64,000 bases of DNA, taken from CAINVV01 sp963663675. GTDB lineage: Bacteria > Bacteroidota > Bacteroidia > Bacteroidales > Prolixibacteraceae. The notes below the pieces were generated by a model. That model was not told where the DNA came from, made no database searches, and saw only the letters and a program-made list of their open reading frames with translations. Shown piece after piece: positions 6,687-15,750 of this stretch. The stretch covers positions 2,666,001 to 2,730,000 of the forward strand of contig OY760498.1 of NCBI GenBank assembly GCA_963663675.1, in the 5' to 3' direction. The position numbers were made by a program, and so were the translations under genes. Each line of letters begins with the position of its first letter. Within the stretch, counting starts at the first letter, position 1.

Positions 6687-9428
6687 TCAGTTAGGAAAAG
6701 ACGGGAAGTCTTTTAAACCATCCTCTACCAACTGTAATGATTTTTTCTCCCTTGTCCTGTAAGGTGGAACAACAGTCCATGTGTCCCAAATGTACCTGTT
6801 GGTTGTTGATGTAACCACACCCTTGTAGTAGACTGAAACCGCAATTCCGTCGGAGGTAGCTGAAGTAATTGTAAAGGTAGCTCCACCATCTTTGGTAACA
6901 GCCCCGTCGATCACTTTCATTTGTGTCGGATCATACACGTTAAGCATCGTCCATGGTATCCTGACTTTTATTTTATTATCAGTCCATGCAAGTGCTGTCC
7001 GTTGCCCCGGTGTAAAAGCCGTAGCATTTTCTGCAGGAAGCTTTCCAATAAAATTGGTAAGGTCATGCGGATCGTCTATCCATTGCATCAAAACCCATGG
7101 AGCGCCATTCGTAACAGTACTTTTGTACTTCTGGACTGCAGGATTGGAGAAATCACCGTACTTGGTCACCCCTTTCATGTCGTATGCCTGCGTTACATGG
7201 TGCAGGGCAGTGTCATTGCCGAGTACCATGGTGAGAAGAAATTCTGACCTGTTGATGAGTTGTTTGCCGTTTGGCAGGCGTGATTCCCCCGTATTGGCCT
7301 GGTAGGTATCAAAAGCAACCATGACTGTATCCCCCTTGTTCACATTGGCAGATGTCTGTATATTAACATAATAATAACTATTGTCATAGCTGGCTTCAAT
7401 ATTGCTCACAGGACCTGTAGGTTTATCAGTCTGATAAGAGGTAAATGGATGCGGTTCAACTTCATCATAGCCCAACAATCCAAAATTTTCTTCAGGAGAG
7501 GTAACGTTATGCCACAGATTTCTTGTAGGCATGATAACACCACCTGAATTAAAACCATAGGCTTCAAGATAATAGACGATCCAGGTCTGTTTGAACCACT
7601 CATCCATCCAGGCAAACATAAATCCGCCACCGCAACCGGTGTCCACAATATTATGCATCATCCTCAAGTTCTTCTCGCCTTGCTGCTGCTCTGACATTTT
7701 GCCATGATCCATGTTGCTGAACGACTTGCGTGCGCTGCCCCAGCTTGAGGGCACCCCAAACTCACCAATTATAAGCGGTACACCGGAATAATGATTTTTT
7801 AACTCAGTCAAATAACCCAGGTAGCTGTTTGGTCCCTGGCTGTCGCTGTAAGACTGGTACGAGGTTTGCTGGCTGATAAAATTGGGATGATAAGGATAAG
7901 CATGGTACCATACAAACATACCTGCATTCTGATCCTTGCCCTCAATTTTCATCGCATCAATTGTACCGGAATCCTCACGTGGATCTATTTCACCCGAATG
8001 AGTAAGCGGGTCAAGGGTAGGCCAACTGGAAATAGCCACAGGGCGCCGGACTGCATAAGTATTGTTTTCATAACTGACGGCCGCATCGATCATTTTAGTC
8101 AGAAATACCTCCGATGCAGTGGCATTTTTGATACTGAACTGAGTTCCGGCGTAAGCGTTCATGGACGGATGCATTGCATTGGTTCCGTTCACCTCTTCAG
8201 ACATTATCTCACGTCCCAGTACATAACCTACAGTCCATCTGGAAACGTCCGTCTTGTAATCGCCATAAGCCTTGCCAGCTCTGACTCCTATTTTTTTATT
8301 GCCATGAACGCAGTCTATGATGTCTTTTATTTCACTGCTGAAGGCTGTCTCACGGAGTGTCAGGTCATACTCAAGCGGATCTTCAAGATCTTCAGGCTCT
8401 TCAAGCCAGATACCATGAACCAGCAAAAGCGGCTTATCCTGGTGACGCTGGTTGTATTCGGCCAGCATCTCATAAAAGACAGGCGGATGAAGGGTATACA
8501 CCCTCAGTGTTGTAAAACCTGCCTGCGCCATCCTCGCAATCCATGCACGGTACATATCAGGGGAAATAGCATAGGCAATTTCGCCAGGGAAAGTACCGGG
8601 AGGCGAGGAACCAAGATTGATGCCCTTAATCAACATATTGCGGTATCCCGTCCCTGTATGCATCGCAATGTATTTATCCTGGGTCTTGAAAGGAATCGCC
8701 TGTTTCTTTGCAAGAACAAAATCAATGGTAGTATCTTTGGTCAGAACAATATCTGTCAGCCTCACAGGGTAATAATCTTTGCAGTCGACATTTGTAAGGA
8801 CCGACATTCGGAACGAACCTGACGGAGTCTGACCGGCAGGAGGTACTCCGATGGATTCAAGTGCAGTTTCAGAAACAAATGTTGAATAACCTGCTGCTTT
8901 TATGATTCTGCCGGAATATCTGTACCCCTTGAAACTAAGAACATAAATATAGAAACCCTGGCGCACGGGAGTACCATTGTCGTTACAGCCGTCCCAGATA
9001 AGCCGGTAGCTGCCGGCAGCGACTGACGGATAGAGTATATCCCTTATTTTCTGTCCGTTGATATTGTAGATTGACATAAGAATATCGCCTGAACTGCTGA
9101 TAATAAAAGGGATATTGACAGCATGGGAAAAAGGATTCGGAAAGGGCACGCCGGGTTCAAATTCTCCGGCGACATCGGTATATAATCCGGATATTTTCAA
9201 GGTATAAGTGCCATCCAAAGCTGAAACGGCTGAATACTGAGTTTTACCGGCTAAAAATGAAACTTTTGCATTGGTGACAGTGCCTCCAAGGATATCTGTT
9301 ATCTTTCCCTTTACTATTAATTCACCTGAAAACGAAAACCCATATGATGTAAACAATACTATTGCGAGAAGATTCAATTTCCTGCAAAAGACTGAAATAC
9401 AAGAATCTGCGGATATTTTAAAAATCAT
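6687..9428 (-). CDS. Secreted multidomain protein: FlgD-like Ig module plus glycosidase-like TIM barrel
   Basis: 913 residues. A signal peptide covers about residues 1-36 (hydrophobic LLAIVLFTSYGFSFS). It is followed by a carboxypeptidase-regulatory-like beta-sandwich (GKITDILGGTVTNAKVSF, about 40-85). Next comes a FlgD-type Ig or T9SS-sorting-like module (PFPNPF, IYNINGQKIRDI, GFYIYVLSF, about 93-175). From about 245 a glycoside-hydrolase-like barrel begins (MLIKGINLGSSPP). Candidate acidic residues lie in LGREIMSEE and LIIGEFGVPSSWG. The last 250 residues are beta-rich. PNPF modules usually sit at the C-terminus, so the N-terminal position is odd. The substrate and GH family are not recognised. 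Confidence 0.75.
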   Translation of the reverse strand: MIFKISADSCISVFCRKLNLLAIVLFTSYGFSFSGELIVKGKITDILGGTVTNAKVSFLAGKTQYSAVSALDGTYTLKISGLYTDVAGEFEPGVPFPNPFSHAVNIPFIISSSGDILMSIYNINGQKIRDILYPSVAAGSYRLIWDGCNDNGTPVRQGFYIYVLSFKGYRYSGRIIKAAGYSTFVSETALESIGVPPAGQTPSGSFRMSVLTNVDCKDYYPVRLTDIVLTKDTTIDFVLAKKQAIPFKTQDKYIAMHTGTGYRNMLIKGINLGSSPPGTFPGEIAYAISPDMYRAWIARMAQAGFTTLRVYTLHPPVFYEMLAEYNQRHQDKPLLLVHGIWLEEPEDLEDPLEYDLTLRETAFSSEIKDIIDCVHGNKKIGVRAGKAYGDYKTDVSRWTVGYVLGREIMSEEVNGTNAMHPSMNAYAGTQFSIKNATASEVFLTKMIDAAVSYENNTYAVRRPVAISSWPTLDPLTHSGEIDPREDSGTIDAMKIEGKDQNAGMFVWYHAYPYHPNFISQQTSYQSYSDSQGPNSYLGYLTELKNHYSGVPLIIGEFGVPSSWGSARKSFSNMDHGKMSEQQQGEKNLRMMHNIVDTGCGGGFMFAWMDEWFKQTWIVYYLEAYGFNSGGVIMPTRNLWHNVTSPEENFGLLGYDEVEPHPFTSYQTDKPTGPVSNIEASYDNSYYYVNIQTSANVNKGDTVMVAFDTYQANTGESRLPNGKQLINRSEFLLTMVLGNDTALHHVTQAYDMKGVTKYGDFSNPAVQKYKSTVTNGAPWVLMQWIDDPHDLTNFIGKLPAENATAFTPGQRTALAWTDNKIKVRIPWTMLNVYDPTQMKVIDGAVTKDGGATFTITSATSDGIAVSVYYKGVVTSTTNRYIWDTWTVVPPYRTREKKSLQLVEDGLKDFPSFPN

Positions 9429-9457
9429 GCTTTTTAGTTAGTTGGTCTTTTAGCAGT

Positions 9458-9465
9458 CAAAAGTA
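9458..9465 (-). promoter_or_regulatory. Candidate -7 box for the secreted glycosidase-like gene
   Basis: The minus strand reads TACTTTTG, matching the Bacteroidota -7 consensus TAnnTTTG, 30 bp before the ATG at 9428. No clear TTTG is seen at the -33 distance, so support is partial. Confidence 0.35.
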
Positions 9466-9541
9466 ACATAAAATTAAACATTAGATAAGAATTGGCTCAA
9501 GGATTAATCAACATGCTTATTAACAACAGTGTGAATGTCCC

Positions 9542-9677
9542 AATGTGCGAATAATCTCATTTGCTAATGAGAAAAGGGGAAAAGTCGCCCTCAGGCATGC
9601 CCGGGCACCGAATTGGTAATTCCACATTGTGCCATTGTTCCTGTCAGAAATTAGCACATTTGCACATTAACACATTG
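9542..9677. repeat. Degenerate inverted pair of 8-bp arrays
   Basis: Left remnant 9542-9571 contains AATGTGCGAATAAT and ATTTGCTAATGAG. Right remnant 9651-9677 contains TTAGCACATTTGCACATTA. The orientation (left TGTGCTAA-like, right TTAGCACA-like) is the same as in the two better-preserved pairs. It lies in the gap between the divergent glycosidase-like gene and a small membrane-protein gene. Confidence 0.6.
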
Positions 9678-9699
9678 ATTTTTTGCTTAACTTTGATCT

Positions 9700-10095
9700 A
9701 TGCAAAGGGGAAAAAACATAAAAGATTTCGGGGTGACTATTCTGGTCCTGGTCCTGTTTTTTCTATTTGCCAGTTCGTTTACAAGAACTTCCAGACTTAA
9801 TACCAAAAGCAAACCGAAGACTGAATCATTTTCAGGTTACCAACTGAATTATCCGGCACAGGTCACTGTAAAAATTAATTTTGACCAGGAAGATATTTTT
9901 ACCTCTGTCATAAAAAAATACCCCAACCGAACCATTAATGAGGTTAAAAGACTGAACTACAGTATTTTGTTCATTCAAAGAATGGCCACTTTAAGAAAAA
10001 TTGAATTTCAATCCGGCCCTGCCCCGCAACTCAGACTATTCTGTCTGTATCAATATCATTATCAGAACGATAAGGACTATCCCGCATTAGGATAA
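9700..10095 (+). CDS. Small membrane-anchored protein of unknown function
   Basis: 131 residues. A single hydrophobic segment near the N-terminus (VTILVLVLFFLFASSF, about 12-27) is followed by a basic linker and a soluble region with no domain I recognise. A TonB-like C-terminal layout (NYPAQVTVKINFDQ) could be imagined but is not convincing. A TAACTTTG box (9688-9695) lies immediately before the ATG. The SecD-head-like gene follows 80 bp downstream on the same strand. Confidence 0.55.
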   Translation: MQRGKNIKDFGVTILVLVLFFLFASSFTRTSRLNTKSKPKTESFSGYQLNYPAQVTVKINFDQEDIFTSVIKKYPNRTINEVKRLNYSILFIQRMATLRKIEFQSGPAPQLRLFCLYQYHYQNDKDYPALG

Positions 10096-10145
10096 TCCAT
10101 CCTTCCATTTCAATTTATTTCTTTTCTTGCCATTTTAAACAGTGG

Positions 10146-10153
10146 TAATTTTG
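10146..10153 (+). promoter_or_regulatory. Candidate -7 box for the SecD-head-like gene
   Basis: TAATTTTG matches TAnnTTTG, 22 bp before the ATG at 10176. The upstream TCTTG (10125-10129) is only 16 bp away, so the -33 element is not convincing. Confidence 0.35.
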
Positions 10154-10175
10154 TCTTAACATAAAATCAATAACC

Positions 10176-11033
10176 ATGAGAAAAATAATATATGCGATCA
10201 TGATGATCGTAAATTGTGGTATCCTGGCAACAGGCCAAAACAACAAACAAGCTAATCTTCAGAGAATTGTGATTCAATCGGCGGACAACAAAATTTCAGA
10301 ATCAGCCATGGACTTAGCTGCTGATATCGTAACGAACAGACTGAAAAGCTTTGGTATGGAGGAGTTTGAAGTAAAAACCATTCCGCATAAAAAGGAAATT
10401 GAGTTGCGCCTTCCGGATGACAAAAATCTGGAGTTTGCCACAAAGCTTGCAACGAATAAAGGAGTACTGGAATTTTACGAAACCTGTAACTGGGAGGAAA
10501 TCTCCCTTATGCTGGATGCAGTTAAGCTGACGTCGCTGCTCGGATCAAAAACACCCGAAAAGTCATCAGCTGAACTGGGATGCACCGCTGCAGCAAATGT
10601 CGGCAGAGTGAACGCCTACCTGAAAACAACCGGTCTGGATAAGAAATGCAAATTTTTGTGGAATGACCTTTTGGGCGACTCAAATGTTTGTCTTTATGCC
10701 ATAATGAGTGACAACGGAAAAGGAGTTCTGCTCAAGGGATCAGACATTGAAAGCATCAATATCGCTAAGGATGCATCAGGTAAACCGGGTTACATCGATT
10801 TACGATTCAAACGACCAGTATACGTACGTTGGGCTGAAATCACAAAACAGAATATTGGACGTTCCATCGCAATCGTACTGGACGACAAGGTTTTAATTGC
10901 ACCAGTGCTAAAATCCGGGATAACCGGCGGCAATTGCCAGATTTCAGGCAAATTCTCTGAAGCCGAACTAAGATACATCGTTGCAATGGGTTCGTACAGT
11001 GAGTTGCCTGCTGAATTCAAGCCGGTAAAATAA
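10176..11033 (+). CDS. Secreted SecD P1-head-like protein without membrane helices
   Basis: 285 residues with a signal peptide (about 1-20) and no later membrane segment. Residues 28-100 follow the SecD P1 base pattern: a ferredoxin-like stretch IVTNRLKSFGMEEFEVKT, then IELRLPDDKNLEFATKLAT and GVLEFYETC. Residues 205-280 resemble the P1 head: YIDLRFKRPVYVRWAEIT, IGRSIAIVLDDKVLIAPV, GNCQISGKFSEAELRYIVA. In SecD these periplasmic parts are held by six membrane helices, which are absent here. The protein could be a periplasmic chaperone-like relic or have a new role; this is inference. It is not part of a sec cluster. Confidence 0.75.
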   Translation: MRKIIYAIMMIVNCGILATGQNNKQANLQRIVIQSADNKISESAMDLAADIVTNRLKSFGMEEFEVKTIPHKKEIELRLPDDKNLEFATKLATNKGVLEFYETCNWEEISLMLDAVKLTSLLGSKTPEKSSAELGCTAAANVGRVNAYLKTTGLDKKCKFLWNDLLGDSNVCLYAIMSDNGKGVLLKGSDIESINIAKDASGKPGYIDLRFKRPVYVRWAEITKQNIGRSIAIVLDDKVLIAPVLKSGITGGNCQISGKFSEAELRYIVAMGSYSELPAEFKPVK

Positions 11034-11054
11034 TGATTTTAACCGAGCTTACTT

Positions 11055-11113
11055 AGAAACACAGGGATTGGTGGAAATACACTGAGAAAATGAACCATCA
11101 ACCCTGTGTTTCT
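11055..11113. terminator. 12-bp inverted repeat after the SecD-head-like gene
   Basis: AGAAACACAGGG (11055-11066) and CCCTGTGTTTCT (11102-11113) are perfect inverse copies around a 35-bp loop, 22 bp after the stop. The loop is long and no clear T-run follows, so a terminator role is only a guess; it may be another mobile short repeat. Confidence 0.4.
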
Positions 11114-11212
11114 CTTAACCTGATTCAGGTCGAAGCCCTGCAAATGCAATAGTAAAATTGTCCCGGATGCGCTGGTTGTCTAATTATCACAAACAGACAT
11201 TACCGCTGCAAG

Positions 11213-11377
11213 ATGGAACATTCATCCAAAAAATCCGTATTTTTATGTATCTTTCTGATATTCAATTGTAGCATGACAAAATGCAATAATCTATTTGACC
11301 GTTTTATCCCCCGGAAGAAATTCGCAGAGTTGCCTTCTTCCGTTTTCCGGTCTCCCATTATCAAATTAGCAAATTAG
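11213..11377 (+). CDS. Possible 54-residue lipoprotein-like peptide
   Basis: An ATG at 11213 opens a 54-codon frame with a short basic N-terminus, a hydrophobic core (SVFLCIFLIFNCS) and a Cys that could form a lipobox. No domain is recognised. Its stop codon lies inside the TTAGCAAA array before ppc. It may be spurious. It is listed because the rest of this 357-bp gap (11034-11390) holds only the inverted repeat and the array. Confidence 0.25.
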   Translation: MEHSSKKSVFLCIFLIFNCSMTKCNNLFDRFIPRKKFAELPSSVFRSPIIKLAN

Positions 11378-11384
11378 CAAATTG
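11363..11384 (+). repeat. Short 8-bp array (AAATTAGC) before ppc
   Basis: 2.75 units of AAATTAGC end seven bases before the ATG of ppc. It is the same family as the arrays at 3.2-4.6 kb, in TTAGCAnA orientation, with no inverse partner nearby. Confidence 0.7.
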
Positions 11385-11390
11385 TTCCTT

Positions 11391-14159
11391 ATGCAAACCC
11401 TAGCCCTCGTCAGAAATAAACTGGGAAAACCCTACGACGATCTCGCTTTCCTGCTCGATTGCCTGAAAGAAGTGCTTGTCGAATCGGGTGACGGAAGCCT
11501 GGCCTCAGACATTCCCTGGATGACGCCCCTCCCGGAAATTCAGCAAAAGAAATTTACCGGCAAACACCTCCAGCTCTTCTCTGTATGCTTTCAGCTGCTC
11601 AATATTGTTGAGGTGAACGGTGCAGTTCAAAACCGGCGCAAAACGGAAGATCTCCAGTCTCTTTCATCCATAAATGGTCTCTGGTCATACAACCTTAAGA
11701 AATTGAAGGAAGAGGGATTTTCTCCGGAAGAAATTGCCGACGGTATTGCCGGTATCCATGTCGAACCGGTGCTTACCGCTCACCCCACTGAAGCCAAGCG
11801 AACCGAAATGCTTGAACACCTGCGCAATCTTTACCTCCTGGTGGTGGCCAGGGAAAACAGCATGTATACCCGAATGGAACAACATGAGTTGCGCAAAAAT
11901 ATCAAGATCGCTCTTCACCGCATCTGGAGAATCTCGGATATATATACCGAAAAACCGGATGTGGAAACGGAACTCGATAATATCATCTACTACCTTTCAA
12001 CCGTATTCCCGGAAGTTATCACTCTGCACGACAGGAGGTTGATCCAGGCCTGGGAAGAAGCTGGGTTTGATCCGCAACTGATCAGGGAGGCAAATAAATT
12101 CCCCAAAATCACCTTCGGCAACTGGGTTGGAGGCGACAGGGACGGCCATCCGCTGGTCACCGCTGAGGTAACGCAATCTACCTTACTGAAACTAAGGATG
12201 AAAGCCTTCCAGGCTATCCGGAACAAACTGACAGTTCTTCAAAAGAACCTCTGCTTTTATGTCGGCATAAACCGCATGTCTCCTGACTTTCAGCTTAGAT
12301 ACAATGAACTGCTTGATGAAATCAGGAAAAAGAATGATGCGTTTAGGCTTTCCCATGCCAATGAAGCCTTCAGACAGTTCGTTGCACTCATGCTTGAAAA
12401 AATTCCGTTCTCAACCGATATAGGAATGCTTCCGGAGACCGGAACAAAAAACCTGAATTACCTGGTTCCTTCAGAACTGGTCGCCGATTTATATATCCTG
12501 CAAAACGGACTGACTGGTTTCGGAGCTTCAGAGATCGCCTATTCCGATGTCAATGAGACCATCAGGCTGGTTACCACCTTCGGATTCCACCTGGCTAAAC
12601 TGGATATCAGGCAAAACAGTCAATACCACGAACTTGCATTGTCACAGCTTATGCAGGCTGCCGGATTGGACGGAGACAAATTCATTGAATCCGGCACAAC
12701 CGAACGACTGGCATTCGTAAACAATGAACTGAATTCCAACAGGCCTTTCTCCCATTCAAGCATGAAGCTGGGAAATGAAGCCGGATCAACGGTCGCTTCC
12801 TACCGGGTAATCAGTGATCATATAACCAGGTATGGCCACGAAGCATTTGGCTCATTGATAGTTAGCATGACACGCAATGTAAATGATTTGCTGATCGTTT
12901 ACCTCCTGGAACGCGAAGCCGGACTGATGGTCAATTCTCCGCAAGGCCTGGCTTCCCGGTTACCGGTTGTTCCCCTTTTTGAGACCATAGAGGATCTCAT
13001 TCACAGCCAGGATATTCTGGATGAATTCCTCTCCCACCCCGTCACAAGAAACAGTCTCAGGCTGCAGCAAGAGCTGAATTCATCCGGTTTTCCCTCTCAG
13101 CAGGTGATGATCGGCTACAGCGACAGCAACAAAGATGGAGGCATCCTGGCAAGCCAGTGGTACCTCTATGAGGCTCAGTCAAAAATGACTGAAACCGGGA
13201 AAAAACATAACGTCAATATTACTTTCTTTCATGGCAAGGGAGGATCTATCAGCCGCGGAGCGGGGCCCACACATTGGTTTCTGCGGGCTTTGCCTCCCGG
13301 TTCACTGCAGGGGTCGATCAGGATTACCGAACAAGGTGAAACCATCGAAAGAAAGTATGCCAACAAAATCAACGCAGTCTATAACCTGGAGCTCCTTACA
13401 TCCGGCACTCTCTATGCCACCATGTGCAGGACAGGTACCTGCCACACACGGCACGAATTATCACCCGAACTCGATTACCTGGCCGACAAGAGTATGATTG
13501 TTTATAAGGAGCTTACGCAAAAGCCGGGATTCATTGGATTTTATGAAAAGGCTACTCCAATTGACGCCATTGAACAGAGCAAGATCGGAAGCAGGCCTTC
13601 ACGGCGGACCGGCAAGCGCTCGCTGGCCGATCTCAGGGCCATTCCCTGGGTATTTAGCTGGAGCCAGTGCCGTTTCAACATTACCAGCTGGTACGGGGTC
13701 GGAGCAACCCTTGAATCGATGAATACAAGCGAACCGGCAATGTTTGAAAGGTTATCGCAGGCGGCGCGAACTGACCCTTTCATCCGGTATGTGCTGACCA
13801 ATATCGATACCTCCCTGGCCTCTTCCGACGAAAAAGTCTTCAGAAAATATGCAATTCTCGCCAAAGGAGTGGAACACCGGGACGAATTTCTCCTGCAACT
13901 GCTTGAAGAACTTTCACGTACACGCAGGATGATTGACCTGGTGTTGAAGGTCCCGATTTCGTCAAGGCGCGAAAACCATTATTACTCAACCCTGCTGAGG
14001 GCTGAGGCTATGGAACCGCTGCATGAGTACCAGGTTAATCTTCTCAGGAAATGGAGGGAATTATCTGCAGGAAATGATCCGAAAGAAGCCGATGAGATTT
14101 TGCCCGAATTGCTGCGCAGCATCAGTGCTATCGCAGGAGCCATAGGCTTTACGGGATGA
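11391..14159 (+). CDS. ppc: Phosphoenolpyruvate carboxylase
   Basis: 922 residues from the ATG at 11391. PEPC adds bicarbonate to PEP to give oxaloacetate (anaplerosis). Family motifs are all visible: VLTAHPTEAKR with the catalytic His at about 131, GNWVGGDRDGHP, VMIGYSDSNKDGG, the mobile-loop FHGKGGSISRGAGP, and a C-terminal GFTG in the position of the usual NTG end. Length is normal. The next gene on the same strand encodes a beta-carbonic anhydrase, which makes sense as a bicarbonate supplier. Confidence 0.97.
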   Translation: MQTLALVRNKLGKPYDDLAFLLDCLKEVLVESGDGSLASDIPWMTPLPEIQQKKFTGKHLQLFSVCFQLLNIVEVNGAVQNRRKTEDLQSLSSINGLWSYNLKKLKEEGFSPEEIADGIAGIHVEPVLTAHPTEAKRTEMLEHLRNLYLLVVARENSMYTRMEQHELRKNIKIALHRIWRISDIYTEKPDVETELDNIIYYLSTVFPEVITLHDRRLIQAWEEAGFDPQLIREANKFPKITFGNWVGGDRDGHPLVTAEVTQSTLLKLRMKAFQAIRNKLTVLQKNLCFYVGINRMSPDFQLRYNELLDEIRKKNDAFRLSHANEAFRQFVALMLEKIPFSTDIGMLPETGTKNLNYLVPSELVADLYILQNGLTGFGASEIAYSDVNETIRLVTTFGFHLAKLDIRQNSQYHELALSQLMQAAGLDGDKFIESGTTERLAFVNNELNSNRPFSHSSMKLGNEAGSTVASYRVISDHITRYGHEAFGSLIVSMTRNVNDLLIVYLLEREAGLMVNSPQGLASRLPVVPLFETIEDLIHSQDILDEFLSHPVTRNSLRLQQELNSSGFPSQQVMIGYSDSNKDGGILASQWYLYEAQSKMTETGKKHNVNITFFHGKGGSISRGAGPTHWFLRALPPGSLQGSIRITEQGETIERKYANKINAVYNLELLTSGTLYATMCRTGTCHTRHELSPELDYLADKSMIVYKELTQKPGFIGFYEKATPIDAIEQSKIGSRPSRRTGKRSLADLRAIPWVFSWSQCRFNITSWYGVGATLESMNTSEPAMFERLSQAARTDPFIRYVLTNIDTSLASSDEKVFRKYAILAKGVEHRDEFLLQLLEELSRTRRMIDLVLKVPISSRRENHYYSTLLRAEAMEPLHEYQVNLLRKWRELSAGNDPKEADEILPELLRSISAIAGAIGFTG

Positions 14160-14172
14160 TTGACGATGATAT

Positions 14173-14204
14173 GACTTTACGACTTTACGATTATACGACT
14201 TTAG
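14173..14204 (+). repeat. 8-bp tandem array (GACTTTAC) after ppc
   Basis: Four units: GACTTTAC, GACTTTAC, GATTATAC, GACTTTAG, starting 13 bp after the ppc stop. It has the same period as the TTAGCACA arrays but a different sequence. A further fragment of the TTAGCACA family (CATTAGCACATTA) is at 14291-14303, just before the carbonic anhydrase gene. Confidence 0.75.
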
Positions 14205-14308
14205 GATGAGACTGTAAGAGAGAGAGACAGGACGACTCAGTTTTCCAGTCTCCGGTTTTTGTTCTTCGTTCTCCTGATAGCAATTTAATACATTAGCACA
14301 TTATCTTT

Positions 14309-14935
14309 ATGAACATCGATCAAATATTCCGTAACAACCAACAGTGGATCATAGAGAAACTCAAAACTGACAGTGATTTTTTCAAAAATCTGGCACTGGG
14401 CCAAAATCCGGAAGTGCTCTACATCGGTTGCTCCGATAGCCGGGTTACAGCAGAAGAACTGATGGGTGCCCGTCCGGGGGAGGTTTTTGTCCACAGAAAC
14501 ATTGCAAACATGGTAGCCAATTCAGACCTGAGTGCCATGTCGGTAATCAACTATGCCGTCAGTCACCTGAAAGTCAAGCACATTGTTGTATGCGGCCATT
14601 ATTATTGCAACGGGGTCAAGGCTGCCATGCAATCGGCTGATCTGGGAATTCTCAATCCATGGCTGAGAAATATCCGCGATGTTTACCGCCTGCATAAAAA
14701 CGAACTGGATAGCTTCACGGATGAGGAGCTGCGCTATATGAGGCTGGTTGAACTCAATGTGCAGGAGCAATGCGTCAATGTTCTCAAAACGTCTGATGTC
14801 CAGAAAGCCTACAAGGAAAGAAACCTGACCGTCCACGGATGGGTGTTCGATATCCGGACCGGTAAGCTCATCGACCTGAAAATTGATTTTGGTAAGATTT
14901 TAAGCGAAATAATGGAAATTTACCGGATTATTTAG
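14309..14935 (+). CDS. can: Beta-class carbonic anhydrase
   Basis: 208 residues. It interconverts CO2 and bicarbonate using zinc. Zn ligands are Cys41 (GCSDSRV, with the Asp43/Arg45 dyad), His97 and Cys100 (VCGHYYCNG). The RPGEVFVHRNIANMV motif is also present. No signal peptide is seen, so it is cytoplasmic. Its position 149 bp after ppc on the same strand suggests it provides bicarbonate for PEP carboxylation. Confidence 0.96.
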   Translation: MNIDQIFRNNQQWIIEKLKTDSDFFKNLALGQNPEVLYIGCSDSRVTAEELMGARPGEVFVHRNIANMVANSDLSAMSVINYAVSHLKVKHIVVCGHYYCNGVKAAMQSADLGILNPWLRNIRDVYRLHKNELDSFTDEELRYMRLVELNVQEQCVNVLKTSDVQKAYKERNLTVHGWVFDIRTGKLIDLKIDFGKILSEIMEIYRII

Positions 14936-15000
14936 ATTGATTATACACAGTCCCCACTAGGTCTGATATTCAGGTTCCGCCGGCATCAGCCAACGGCAAT

Positions 15001-15030
15001 AAAAAAGAAAAGCCGCCCTCAGGGCGGCTC
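15001..15030 (-). terminator. Rho-independent terminator for the PepSY-like gene
   Basis: The hairpin AGCCGCCCTCAGGGCGGCT (15011-15029) has an 8-bp GC-rich stem. On the minus strand it is followed by CTTTTCTTTTTT. It lies about 95 bp after the stop of the minus-strand PepSY-like gene and could also stop transcripts from the carbonic anhydrase side. Confidence 0.85.
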
Positions 15031-15084
15031 TGATAAAATTATTCAAATGATGAACAGGATGCACATAATCCGACTCTGCAATCA

Positions 15085-15112
15085 CTCCTAACTCCTAATT
15101 CATAATTCGCAT
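15085..15112 (+). repeat. Heptamer array (CTCCTAA-type)
   Basis: Four consecutive 7-bp units: CTCCTAA, CTCCTAA, TTCATAA, TTCGCAT, between the terminator and the PepSY-like gene. It belongs to the same class of short-period intergenic arrays as the others in 3-16 kb. Confidence 0.6.
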
Positions 15113-15124
15113 AAATCATCTCTT

Positions 15125-15556
15125 TTACTCCTTCTTTAAAAGCTTTCCACTTGGATCGATGGCCAGTTCAATTTCGCTTTTACCTTTTCCCAGGATAAAT
15201 TCATATACCTTTCCCTCTTTTGACTCGGAAATTTCCGACTCCCCGATTTTTAATCCGGCAGACTCCTTGTCGAGGGTAACCCTGACGGCAGCAGGAATTT
15301 CCTTTGCTGCAATCTCGTATTCAGTCTCCACCCAGGCGCCAGAGTTATCGAAATTGGCAGAATACTCTTTGCCATCCATCTTGAATTCGGCCTCCCACTC
15401 CTTTTCATTCTCTTTTCCCCATTTCACACCGGTTGCCTTGGGAAATTTCTGAGCAAAGGCAGATGAGACAGTGGCGGGTACATCCTTTCCCCTTTGTGCG
15501 CAGACAGAAAAAGACACAAACAAGACAACGGAAATAATTAAAAATGATGTTTTCAT
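15125..15556 (-). CDS. Periplasmic PepSY-like (BLIP-type, DUF2874) protein
   Basis: 143 residues with a signal peptide ending near AQ (residue 21) and two PepSY-like repeats. The first contains FAQKFPKATGVKWGKEN and WEAEFKMDGKEYSANFD; the second covers about 80-143. Such proteins are common in Bacteroidota envelopes and often accompany two-component systems, but no activity is proven. A tandem 11-bp repeat 48-69 bp upstream matches the one in front of the response regulator 7 kb away, so I infer control by that two-component system. Confidence 0.88.
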   Translation of the reverse strand: MKTSFLIISVVLFVSFSVCAQRGKDVPATVSSAFAQKFPKATGVKWGKENEKEWEAEFKMDGKEYSANFDNSGAWVETEYEIAAKEIPAAVRVTLDKESAGLKIGESEISESKEGKVYEFILGKGKSEIELAIDPSGKLLKKE

Positions 15557-15603
15557 TTCATTGATTTAAAAGGTTTTTAAAAATTATTTGTAAATGTAAA
15601 CAC

Positions 15604-15625
15604 CGATTCTAAAGGAATTTTAAAG
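15604..15625. promoter_or_regulatory. Tandem 11-bp operator, likely response-regulator site
   Basis: CGATTCTAAAG (15604-15614) followed directly by GAATTTTAAAG (15615-15625). These differ from the perfect repeat in front of the response regulator gene (GAATTCTAAAG twice, 22961-22982) at two and one positions. The 11-bp period equals about one helical turn, as in OmpR/PhoB-family sites. It lies 48 bp upstream of the PepSY-like gene. Confidence 0.65.
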
Positions 15626-15750
15626 TTTAAGATTTCCGCTCTCACACTTGCATAGTTGCCTATTGATACATTCTCTCCCGTCATATTGTCGCAAAGAGAA
15701 GCATTCCAAGATTCATACCGTCTCTCCTTCCAATAACTCATCACTCATAG

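Noticed and set aside
9561..9800. 79-codon frame overlapping the small membrane protein
   Set aside because: It runs through decayed repeats and overlaps a better frame with a clear membrane segment.
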